Part shown: positions 49,514-56,795 of the stretch, piece by piece
Position numbering within the stretch: position 1 is the stretch's first letter
Layout of the letters: the number at the start of each line of letters is the position of its first letter
NCBI GenBank assembly: GCA_003165335.1
Contig: PLTD01000127.1
Span: forward strand, 62,001 to 126,000
Origin: Rhodospirillales bacterium
Lineage (GTDB): Bacteria > Pseudomonadota > Alphaproteobacteria > BOG-932 > Roseiterribacteraceae
Length of the DNA: 64,000 nucleotides
Direction of reading: 5' to 3'
Position numbers and translations under genes: made by a program
Notes under the pieces: model-generated
Database searches by the model: none
The model's input: only the letters and a program-made list of their open reading frames with translations
What the model was told of the DNA's origin: nothing

Positions 49514-52500
49514 TTAAGCTGCCACCGCCTCCACCGGTGCTTTGTACCGCGCCATCAGCTCAGCTTCCTTTGCCTTAGCAGTCACAACGCTAGCCGCTTT
49601 GACCGGACCGTAACCGCGGATCTGGTCGGGGATACCCGCCAGCGCCACCGACAAGGCATGGTTGGCGGGAGTCAGGCCTGCCGTCAGTTCGTCGACCAGC
49701 GCTTCATACTCGGCGATCAGCCGGCGTTCGGTCTTGCGGTCTTCGCTATGGCCGAAGAAGTCGAAGTGCGTGCCGCGCAGACCCTTCATCGCCGCCAGCA
49801 ACTTGAAGAGGCTCATCGCCCAGGGACCGAATTTGCGTTTCTTCGGTCGGCCGGTAACCGGGTCGGGCTTGTTCAGGATTGGCGGGGCAAGGTGAAACTC
49901 CAAGGAAAGCTTACCCTCGAATTCCTTCTCGATCGCCGCTCCGAAACTGCCGTCGGTATAAAGACGCGCCACCTCGTACTCGTCTTTATAGGCGAGCAGC
50001 TTGAAATAGTTGCGCGCTACCGCACCGGCCAGGCTGTTGAAGCCGGGCGTCTTAGCAGACTCTGCAGCGCGAACCCGTTCGACCAATGTGCGATAGCGCT
50101 CGGCATAGGCTGAGTTCTGATAAGCGGTGAGGAAGTCGGCGCGTCGGGTAATCGCCTCGTCCAGGGTCTCGATTGGTTTGGCCTGCGGCTTCAATTCGGC
50201 CTCGGCTGCGACCAGATCAGGCTCCTGGGCCGCCAACCGGCCCCAGGCAAAGGCGCGCTTGTTGGCATCGACTGCCGCGCCGTTCAGTTCGATCGCCCGC
50301 AGCATCGCCTCGGCCGTGACGGGCACGAGCCCACGCTGCCAGGCGAAGCCCAGTATCATCATATTGGCGTAGATCGCATCGCCCAGCAGGCGCGTTGCGG
50401 CCGAATGGGCATCGAACTCGGCAACCTCGCGCGCCGCGGACTTAAGCAAGCGTCGGATGTCGGCGATATCATATTCTGTATCGCGGTTCTGGACGAACTC
50501 TGCCGTCGGGGCGATTGCGCTGTTCATTACGGTCACGGTGCGGTCGCTGCCGCCCGCCCGCAGCGCCAGCGGCGTTTCACCGACGATCGGGTCGGCGACC
50601 AACAAAAGGTCGGCCATCGCCGTGCCGATACGCGAACCGTTAATGGCCTGCGAGCCGTCGTTGATCCGCATATGCGACAGCACGGCGCCGCCTTTCTGCG
50701 CCAGCCCAGTCATGTCCAACGAAGAGAAACCGTTTCCGTCCAGATGTGCCGCCATGCCCAGTATTGCAGCCAGTGCGGTAATTCCGGTGCCGCCGATTCC
50801 GGCGATCAGAATATTATAGGGCTCGACGCCCAGCGCCGGCAGGTCGGGGACCGGCAACGGCCGGGTTGTCGGGTCCAGCTTGGCCTTCAGCTTGCGCGGC
50901 TTGCCGCCATGCACGGTGACGAAGCTGGGGCAAAAGCCGTTTACGCAGGAAAAATCCTTGTTGCAGGACGATTGGTCAATGTGCCGTTTGCGGCCGAATT
51001 CGGTGTCCACCGGCTCGACCGACAGGCAGTTGGATTGGGTGCTGCAGTCGCCGCAGCCCTCGCACACGGACTGGTTGATAAAGACCCGCTGATCGGGGTC
51101 GGGAAAGGTATGGCGCTTGCGGCGGCGGCGCTTTTCCGCCGCGCAGGTCTGATCATAGATGATGGAGGTGACGCCTTCGATGTCGCGCAACTCACGCTGG
51201 ACCGCGTCCATCCGCTCACGATGTTCGACTGTGACGCCGGGCGCCAATCCGCTGCCGGCGTCGTATTTCTCCGGCTGGTCGGTGACCACGACGATCTTGC
51301 CGACTCCTTCGTCGGCCAATTGCCGGCTCAGCATGGGCACCGTCAACGTGCCGTCGACATGCTGTCCCCCGGTCATCGCCACGGCATCGTTGAACAGCAG
51401 CTTGTAGGTAATGTTGGCCTTTGCGGCGACCGCGAAACGAATCGCCAGCAGGCCGGAATGGAAATAGGTGCCGTCACCCAAGTTGGTGAATATATGCGGC
51501 GTCGTAACGAAAGGAGCTTCGCCGATCCAGGTCGTACCTTCGCCGCCCATTTGAGTAAATGTGTCGGTGTTGCGGTCCGGCATCGTCCAGGTAACCAGAT
51601 AATGGCAGCCGATGCCGCCGGCTGCGCGGCTGCCCTCGGGAAGTTTGGTCGATGTATTGTGCGGGCAGCCGGAGCAGAAATAAGGCAGGCGCTCGTTCTT
51701 GGCGATCAGAGTCTTTAATATGTCGTCGTTGAACTGCAGCCGCTCCAGCCGCGTACGGATCTGTTCCTCCAGGGACTCTTCGCGCGGCAAGCAATAGGCG
51801 ATGGCACGTGCGATTTCCGCAGTCGAAAGATCGCCGACGGAGGGCAGCATCGGTTTGCCCTCGCGGTCGTGCTTACCGACGATACGCGGCCAATGGCCGC
51901 CCGGCAGTCCGTAGAGCACGTCGCGCAACTGCCGCTCCATCAGTTCGCGCTTTTCCTCGATGACCAAGACCTGCTCCAGGCCGCGGGCGAAGTTACGCGC
52001 GCCTTCCGGTTCGATCGGCGCCGTCATGCCGACCTTGTACAAGCGAATTCCGTGCTCCGCCGGGTCGGTGATGCCCAGATCGTGCAGCGCCTGAATGACG
52101 TCGAGATAGGATTTTCCGGCAGTCATGATGCCCAGTCGGGCATTCGGCGGGTTGCTGACGATTCGGTCGATGGGGTTGGCACGAGCAAACGCCAGCGCCG
52201 CCGGCACCCGAAACTCCCGTAGCAGGCGTTCCTTTTCCAGCGCTCGCATGCCGAGCCGGATATGCAGCCCACCTGGCGGCATCTCGAAGTCGGTCGGCAG
52301 AACGATATGCGGCTCGCCTGGGCGCAGATCCACTGTCGCGGTGGAGTCCATAGTGTCCGACAGGGCTTTTAGACCTACCCAAAGGCCGGCGAATCGCGAC
52401 ATAGCCCAACCGTAAAGGCCGAACTCGAGCACTTCCTGGATGCTGGCGGGGTTAAGAACCGGTATTTCGAGGTCCAGCAGTGCGAATTCGCTCTGACCGG

Positions 52501-52966
52501 CCAAAGTCGAAGATTTTGCGGCATGATCGTCGCCGGCCACAAGCAGCACGCCGCCATGCTTGGCCGTGCCGTCCGAATTGGCATGGCGGAACGCGTCGCC
52601 CGAACGGTCGACGCCTGGAGCCTTGCCGTACCATAGGCCGAAGACGCCATCGTAGCGCGCGTCGCCGTGCAAGCCGGCCTGTTGGCTGCCCCAGACCGCC
52701 GTTGCCGCCACCTCTTCATTCACGCCCGGCTTAAAGACGATATTTTCCGAATCGAGAAACTTCTGAGCGTTCCAAAGCTGTTGGTCGAAGCCGCCGAGCG
52801 GCGACCCGCGATAGCCGGAGATGAAACCCGCGGTATTGAGGCCGGCGGCGCGGTCGCGTGCCTTTTGCAGCAAAGGCAGTCGGACCAGAGCCTGCGTGCC
52901 CGTCATCATCACGCGTCCGGACGCGGCGGTATATTTATCGTCTAAAGCGACATCGCGCAGCGCCAT
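49514..52966 (-). CDS. fused indolepyruvate:ferredoxin oxidoreductase family protein
   Basis: An 1150-aa single-chain 2-oxoacid oxidoreductase (IorA-IorB fusion) that oxidatively decarboxylates aryl- or branched 2-oxo acids to acyl-CoA with ferredoxin as acceptor. N-terminal pyrimidine-type domain with the substrate/TPP loop FISGYRGSPLGGFD, central TPP-binding domain with NLGDGTYFHSGLLAIR and FNDAVAMTGGQ, a ferredoxin-like segment near residues 630-690 with VCEGCGDC and CNKDFSCVNGFCPSF cysteines, and a C-terminal gamma-type domain (GIGGTGITALAAILGMA). The ATG at 52966 is used; a GTG precedes it directly. The divergent Lrp-type regulator probably controls it. Confidence 0.95.
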   Translation of the reverse strand: MALRDVALDDKYTAASGRVMMTGTQALVRLPLLQKARDRAAGLNTAGFISGYRGSPLGGFDQQLWNAQKFLDSENIVFKPGVNEEVAATAVWGSQQAGLHGDARYDGVFGLWYGKAPGVDRSGDAFRHANSDGTAKHGGVLLVAGDDHAAKSSTLAGQSEFALLDLEIPVLNPASIQEVLEFGLYGWAMSRFAGLWVGLKALSDTMDSTATVDLRPGEPHIVLPTDFEMPPGGLHIRLGMRALEKERLLREFRVPAALAFARANPIDRIVSNPPNARLGIMTAGKSYLDVIQALHDLGITDPAEHGIRLYKVGMTAPIEPEGARNFARGLEQVLVIEEKRELMERQLRDVLYGLPGGHWPRIVGKHDREGKPMLPSVGDLSTAEIARAIAYCLPREESLEEQIRTRLERLQFNDDILKTLIAKNERLPYFCSGCPHNTSTKLPEGSRAAGGIGCHYLVTWTMPDRNTDTFTQMGGEGTTWIGEAPFVTTPHIFTNLGDGTYFHSGLLAIRFAVAAKANITYKLLFNDAVAMTGGQHVDGTLTVPMLSRQLADEGVGKIVVVTDQPEKYDAGSGLAPGVTVEHRERMDAVQRELRDIEGVTSIIYDQTCAAEKRRRRKRHTFPDPDQRVFINQSVCEGCGDCSTQSNCLSVEPVDTEFGRKRHIDQSSCNKDFSCVNGFCPSFVTVHGGKPRKLKAKLDPTTRPLPVPDLPALGVEPYNILIAGIGGTGITALAAILGMAAHLDGNGFSSLDMTGLAQKGGAVLSHMRINDGSQAINGSRIGTAMADLLLVADPIVGETPLALRAGGSDRTVTVMNSAIAPTAEFVQNRDTEYDIADIRRLLKSAAREVAEFDAHSAATRLLGDAIYANMMILGFAWQRGLVPVTAEAMLRAIELNGAAVDANKRAFAWGRLAAQEPDLVAAEAELKPQAKPIETLDEAITRRADFLTAYQNSAYAERYRTLVERVRAAESAKTPGFNSLAGAVARNYFKLLAYKDEYEVARLYTDGSFGAAIEKEFEGKLSLEFHLAPPILNKPDPVTGRPKKRKFGPWAMSLFKLLAAMKGLRGTHFDFFGHSEDRKTERRLIAEYEALVDELTAGLTPANHALSVALAGIPDQIRGYGPVKAASVVTAKAKEAELMARYKAPVEAVAA

Positions 52967-53101
52967 CACGCAGGCCTCCCAAACGGTTGTCTTACATAAT
53001 ATATGCTCAGCCTATTGAAGAATCTCGTCAAAATGGGTCGGGGGCTCTAACTATGTTGGAGAATCTATCGAATATTGATCAAGTTTCTGGTATGATAATC
53101 C
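52967..53101. promoter_or_regulatory. divergent regulatory region between the oxidoreductase and the Lrp-type regulator
   Basis: The 135-base AT-rich gap holds a repeated AGAATCT (53019-53025 and 53060-53066, 41 bases apart, close to four helical turns) and the palindrome TTGATCAA (53075-53082), all plausible contacts of a multimeric Lrp/AsnC protein. On the minus strand a TTGACG (53031-53026) could be the -35 for the oxidoreductase. TATGAT (53091-53096) is a possible -10 for the regulator only six bases before its ATG, which has no clear ribosome-binding site. Confidence 0.4.
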
Positions 53102-53572
53102 ATGCAACTCGATAATTTCGATAAGAAGATACTGGAACGGCTGCAAAAAGATGCAACCGTTGCTGTGGCGGCGTTGGCGGAACAGGTCGGCTTATCTCAG
53201 TCCACCTGCTGGAGGCGGATCAGCCTCTTGGAGCAGGCCGGGATTATCGGACCGCGTGTGGCGATTTTGAATGCCAAGGCATTGGGCCTCGAAGTGACGG
53301 TATTTGCCAATATCAAACTCTCGGCCCACGGACGACGCTCCCTCAATGAGTTCGAGGAGGCAATCGCCGTCTGCCCCGAAGTTGTGGAGTGCTACACTAT
53401 GAGCGGCGAGATGGATTTTCTCTTGCGGATCGTTTCGCGCGATATCGAATCCTATGAACGGTTTCTGCGCCAAACCTTGCTGCAGATGCCTTCAGTCCAG
53501 GAGGTCCATTCCCATATCGCGCTCAGCCAGGTGAAACAGACGACGGCCTTGCCGATTGCCGCTGTCCGATGA
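53102..53572 (+). CDS. Lrp/AsnC-family transcriptional regulator
   Basis: A 156-aa regulator with an N-terminal winged HTH (residues ~4-60: DKKILERLQKDATVAVAALAEQVGLSQSTCWRRI) and a C-terminal RAM ligand-binding domain (ECYTMSGEMDFLLRIVSRDIESYERF). Such proteins sense amino acids and form octamers. It is divergent from the 2-oxoacid oxidoreductase and therefore is its most likely regulator, fitting a role in aromatic or branched amino acid breakdown. Its stop overlaps the ATG of the L,D-transpeptidase gene by four bases. Confidence 0.93.
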   Translation: MQLDNFDKKILERLQKDATVAVAALAEQVGLSQSTCWRRISLLEQAGIIGPRVAILNAKALGLEVTVFANIKLSAHGRRSLNEFEEAIAVCPEVVECYTMSGEMDFLLRIVSRDIESYERFLRQTLLQMPSVQEVHSHIALSQVKQTTALPIAAVR

Positions 53573-54072
53573 TCGACCGGATCACAGTCTCGGGCGGCAC
53601 CCTCACCTGGTCCGGCGGACAGGTTCGAGCCGCCATCGGCAAGGGCGGCCTCAAGGCGGACAAACGAGAGGGAGACGGCGCGACCCCGGTCGGTATTTTT
53701 GCGCTGAGGACCCTGTGGTACCGCGCGGATCGAGTCGGGCTCCCCGCGACGATGCTGGAACGGTTTTCGATCAGCCAGAGTGCAGGTTGGTGCGACGATG
53801 CTTCCGATCCCGGCTACAACAAACCGGTGCGCCTGCCCTCTAAAGCGCGGCACGAGCGTCTGTGGCGCGAAGATGGGCTTTACGATCTGATCGTGCCGTT
53901 GGGCTATAACGACGATCCTGCTGTCCCAGGTTTGGGCAGCGCCATCTTCTTGCATTGCGCCAGGCCGGATTACGGCCCGACCGAGGGGTGCGTCGCGGTC
54001 GCTCGCGCCGATCTTCTCGTCCTGTTGCCCAGCTGTGGACCGGCGACCCGCATCGACATACGGCCAGGGTGA
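53569..54072 (+). CDS. L,D-transpeptidase family (YkuD-type) protein
   Basis: A 167-aa protein with a YkuD-like catalytic segment His129-x11-Cys141 in FLHCARPDYGPTEGCVAVARAD and the typical KREGDGATPVG start of this branch. There is no recognisable signal peptide, as is common for this short L,D-transpeptidase-like group (DUF-type YkuD variants). The ATG overlaps the Lrp gene stop by four bases. YkuD proteins cross-link peptidoglycan; for the short cytosolic-looking members the role is uncertain. It converges on the PEP-CTERM gene with 13 bases between. Confidence 0.85.
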   Translation: MIDRITVSGGTLTWSGGQVRAAIGKGGLKADKREGDGATPVGIFALRTLWYRADRVGLPATMLERFSISQSAGWCDDASDPGYNKPVRLPSKARHERLWREDGLYDLIVPLGYNDDPAVPGLGSAIFLHCARPDYGPTEGCVAVARADLLVLLPSCGPATRIDIRPG

Positions 54073-54085
54073 AAAGCTTCTATGA

Positions 54086-54784
54086 TCAAGAGGCGGCGCT
54101 TGAAGAATCAGCCCCATTGATATCGCTGGCCTCGCGATTCGACCGGAAAAGCGTGGGTGCGCCTGCGCGCACCCGGCGCAGCAGCGCCAGACCGATAAGA
54201 CCACTGCCCAAGATCGTTAAGGTAGCCGGCTCCGGTACGCTTTGAGCATAGACTGTGTTTGCGGCGATGTTCCCTGTGCCACCCGCCGGACCGATAACGT
54301 CGGACGAGAAATAATAGCCACCCGCGTTGGCGACGAAGTCGCTGATTTTAATCCCCGTCGAATCGACGACGCTGAAGGTAAGCGGACCGGGATTGGCGTT
54401 GCTCGAGCCCGGACCGCAGCCTGGGCAGTCGATGACATAGCCGAAATTGCCATAGGGCGTGTTCGACGCCCCATCGTCTGAGGCAATAAAAATATTGCTC
54501 AATGACGGCGGAATGCCGATGGCGATAGCTGTCTCCAGATCGAGGTTGAATGCGAAGGCGTTGTGCGACCCGCTGGTCGAAATGAAGTCGGTATTCGCGG
54601 CCAGCGCAACGGTAACGTCGACCTCGTTGGCACCGTTCTGGGTCAAGGTCACCGTACCCAATGTTCCGGTTCCGATGCTCGGGCTCGAGATCAGGGTGAA
54701 GGATGCCGTATCATAGGCCTGTGCGCTTGCCAGAGACACGAAAATGGCCGCGACTGCGATCGATAATTTAAGAATTTGCTTCAT
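54086..54784 (-). CDS. PEP-CTERM domain protein
   Basis: A 232-aa exported protein: signal peptide (residues 1-23, ASAQA-YD), a beta-rich, Gly/Asn/Ser-rich body with a DCPGCGPG turn, and a PEP-CTERM sorting signal: VPEP at 183-186, hydrophobic helix 188-202, and basic LLRRVRA at 201-207. In bacteria with exosortase this signal is cut and the protein is linked to the extracellular polysaccharide matrix. Unusually, 26 polar residues follow the basic cluster. A consensus sigma-54 promoter precedes it. No exosortase gene is in the window. Confidence 0.85.
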   Translation of the reverse strand: MKQILKLSIAVAAIFVSLASAQAYDTASFTLISSPSIGTGTLGTVTLTQNGANEVDVTVALAANTDFISTSGSHNAFAFNLDLETAIAIGIPPSLSNIFIASDDGASNTPYGNFGYVIDCPGCGPGSSNANPGPLTFSVVDSTGIKISDFVANAGGYYFSSDVIGPAGGTGNIAANTVYAQSVPEPATLTILGSGLIGLALLRRVRAGAPTLFRSNREASDINGADSSSAAS

Positions 54785-54826
54785 TTGCGCTCTCGGGATG
54801 CATCGGTGTTCGATTGCCTCCCCAAC

Positions 54827-54842
54827 AGCAAAACCCGTGCCA
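54827..54842 (-). promoter_or_regulatory. sigma-54 promoter of the PEP-CTERM gene
   Basis: On the minus strand TGGCACGGGTTTTGCT matches the sigma-54 consensus TGGCACG-N4-TTGCW at every defined position, with -24 GG and -12 GC spaced correctly. Transcription would begin about 32 bases before the ATG. Several exosortase systems control PEP-CTERM genes through sigma-54 and the PrsK-PrsR two-component pair, which fits. Confidence 0.85.
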
Positions 54843-54879
54843 AGCGGTAGCGCCCTGAAAAATCAATAAAAGTTTAGTA

Positions 54880-54941
54880 TGTTTGACTGAAACAACGCGA
54901 AAGCCTCGCAAAAAGCCAGGGTGGCCGTCGCATTTTGCGAC
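54880..54941 (-). promoter_or_regulatory. dyads upstream of the sigma-54 promoter, possible enhancer sites
   Basis: GTCGCA-TTT-TGCGAC (54927-54941) is a perfect 15-base dyad about 112-126 bases upstream of the predicted start site, the usual distance for an NtrC-family activator. A second dyad TGTTT-N5-AAACA (54880-54894) lies nearer. The CGCAAAA half-site recurs nearby (around 54907 and 54962). Confidence 0.55.
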
Positions 54942-54977
54942 TGACCATGCGGGATCCCGACCGCAAAATGGCTCAGT

Positions 54978-55150
54978 GCTCTCCGAAAATCGCCGTTCCT
55001 ACCCTTACATGGGTGGCACCGGCAGCGATGGCGGCGGGATAATCGCCGCTCATCCCCTGGTTCAGAATCGGCAAATGGTGAGCCTTTGCCAAGGCAGCCA
55101 TTTCATTGAAATAGGGCGTCGGGTCCTGCCGGCCGGCGGGATGCACATCA
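54978..55150 (-). pseudogene. duplicated 3' fragment of yggS (copy A)
   Basis: This 173-base segment matches 56105-56278 inside the intact yggS with three substitutions and one single-base deletion (about 98% identity). It encodes the last ~57 residues (PTPYFNEMAALAKAHHL to VGTAIFGE), has a different stop, and its frame breaks at the deletion. There is no start region, so it is a non-functional remnant. With copy B it forms a direct repeat around the Sel1 gene. Confidence 0.9.
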
Positions 55151-55320
55151 TTTTGGCGGCGTGATCGACATTCCTTATAGTTAATTGGTATTGCCAACGG
55201 CTTGATTGGGATCACTGCCTGTCCTTGCCGGTCAGGGAACTCCCTGCCTGTGGCAGGTTTGTCCGGCCGATTCGAACTGCTGACCGCATCACATTCAATG
55301 CAACTCTTGTCGAGGGCGCT
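55151..55320. other. non-coding gap between the yggS fragment and the Sel1 gene
   Basis: 170 bases downstream of the yggS fragment. A 6-bp hairpin CCTGCC-TGT-GGCAGG (55243-55257) is visible. No coding frame is convincing; the promoter of the Sel1 gene must lie here. Confidence 0.5.
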
Positions 55321-56103
55321 ATGAAGTTTTCAGTGATCGCGGTCATTACGACACTGCTATTGGCCGGTTGTATCGCTCAACCGTCACCCCAACCACAACT
55401 GCAACCGATGCGGCTTGCCTGTCCCGACGGCGGAGCCGCTCAACTCTCTGCCGGAATAGCGGCTTACAACAGTCGCGACCTGCAGGCCGCTTTTCGTAAT
55501 CTGCGGACATCGGCGGATTGCGGCAATCAGGATGCACAGGTGAACCTGGGATACATCTATGCGCGCGGCGAAGTTGGCGGTCAGCCCAATCAGCAGGAGG
55601 CTCTTCACCTATACAAACTGTCGGCTGCTCAGGGAAACGGCGAAGGCATGAATGCTATCGGATACAAATATCAGTTTGGCACCGGCGTTGCGCCGGATAT
55701 AGGCACGGCAGTGCGTTGGTATTGTAAGGCGGTCGCAAAAGGCAACGGTAGGGCGCTGAACAATCTTGCGATCCTTTACGATCATGGAATAGGTGTCCCG
55801 CAAAATAGTGATGCCGCCCGGGATTTGTGGCGACAAGCGGGTGAACACGGCCATTCGAACGGCTTTTTTAATTTGGGGCTCAGCTACATCCAAGGGCCAG
55901 GCAAGCTTGACCCCAAACAAGGGGAGCAGTTTCTGATTCAGGCAGCACGGGCTGGGAACATGCCGGCACAAGTCGCCCTACGCCGTAGCGGTTACAAGGA
56001 GCCGCTGCCTCCGTCCGTGGACGAAAGTCGTGCCATGGTGATCCAGCCCGTGAATCCGTCCCCGGGTCATGCTCCTGTCTGCGACGGCGCGCTTATCAGT
56101 TAG
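55321..56103 (+). CDS. Sel1-repeat lipoprotein
   Basis: A 260-aa lipoprotein: lipobox LLAGC (Cys17), a Pro/Gln linker (residues 19-30), then four to five Sel1/TPR-like repeats of ~36 residues (AQVNLGYIYARGEVGGQPNQ, GMNAIGYKYQFGTGVAPDIG, ALNNLAILYDHGIGVPQNSD, GFFNLGLSYIQGPGKLDPKQ) and a Pro-rich tail. Sel1 proteins are scaffolds for protein complexes. GC content is lower than in neighbours: I counted 30/60 and 32/60 in two 60-base lines. It lies between two direct copies of the yggS 3' end and its stop overlaps the yggS stop, so it may be recently acquired. Confidence 0.86.
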   Translation: MKFSVIAVITTLLLAGCIAQPSPQPQLQPMRLACPDGGAAQLSAGIAAYNSRDLQAAFRNLRTSADCGNQDAQVNLGYIYARGEVGGQPNQQEALHLYKLSAAQGNGEGMNAIGYKYQFGTGVAPDIGTAVRWYCKAVAKGNGRALNNLAILYDHGIGVPQNSDAARDLWRQAGEHGHSNGFFNLGLSYIQGPGKLDPKQGEQFLIQAARAGNMPAQVALRRSGYKEPLPPSVDESRAMVIQPVNPSPGHAPVCDGALIS

Positions 56104-56795
56104 CGCTCTCCGAAAATCGCCGTTCCTACCCTTACATGGGTGGCACCCGCAGCGATGGCGGCGGGATAATCGCCGCTCATCCCCTGACTCAGAATCGGCA
56201 AATGGTGAGCCTTTGCCAAGGCAGCCATTTCATTGAAATAGGGCGTCGGGTCCTGCCCGGCCGGCGGGATGCACATCAGACCGACGATCGGCAGGCCATA
56301 ATCGTCCCGTGACAGGGTCAGCAGCGCACTTAGGTTCTCGGGAGCGACGCCGGCCTTCTGCGACTCGTTGCCGATATTCACCTGGATATAACACTGCGGA
56401 TGGCGGCCGGAGCGTTGCATCTCCTCTGCCAGTTTCTCAGCCAGCTTGGGCCGGTCAACTGTTTCGATGACATCGAACAAGGCTACCGCGTCTTTGACCT
56501 TATTGGTTTGCAGCGGCCCGATAAGATGCAGGACCAAGTCGGGAAACTCCGCCCGCAACTGCGGAAATTTCGATGCCGCTTCCTGGACACGATTTTCGCC
56601 GAAAATCCTCTGGCCTGCCGACAGTGCCTGCCGGACGGCGTCGATGCTGTGGTTTTTGCTGACCGCCACCAGCGCGACGGAATGCGGATCGCGACCGATT
56701 GCCTTGGCCGCCTCGACGATTTTTTCCCGCACTTCCTTTAGATGGGTGACGGTGGCGTCGGCGGCAGATTCCGTGGCAAGATCGTTTCTATCCAT
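56100..56795 (-). CDS. yggS: YggS-family PLP homeostasis protein
   Basis: A 231-aa PLP-binding protein (PLPBP) that buffers pyridoxal phosphate and affects amino-acid pools; it has no known catalysis. It has the alanine-racemase-like barrel, with PLP Lys in VALVAVSKNHS and later MQRSGRHPQCYIQVNIGNESQKAG and LMCIPP, SQGMSGDYPAAIAAGATHVRVGTAIFGER at the end. The start codon overlaps the start codon of the divergent porin gene on the other strand. Its 3' part is duplicated upstream of the Sel1 gene. Confidence 0.94.
   Translation of the reverse strand: MDRNDLATESAADATVTHLKEVREKIVEAAKAIGRDPHSVALVAVSKNHSIDAVRQALSAGQRIFGENRVQEAASKFPQLRAEFPDLVLHLIGPLQTNKVKDAVALFDVIETVDRPKLAEKLAEEMQRSGRHPQCYIQVNIGNESQKAGVAPENLSALLTLSRDDYGLPIVGLMCIPPAGQDPTPYFNEMAALAKAHHLPILSQGMSGDYPAAIAAGATHVRVGTAIFGER
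56105..56278. repeat. direct repeat copy B (3' end of intact yggS)
   Basis: 174 bases identical to 54978-55150 except for three substitutions and one indel. Both copies have the same orientation, 954 bases apart. No terminal inverted repeats, integrase or transposase are seen near either copy. Confidence 0.9.

Noticed and set aside
54973-55215. An 80-codon frame covering the yggS fragment as a real gene
   Set aside because: Its N-terminal part is unrelated sequence joined through a frameshift, and it lacks the PLP-binding part; it is a remnant.
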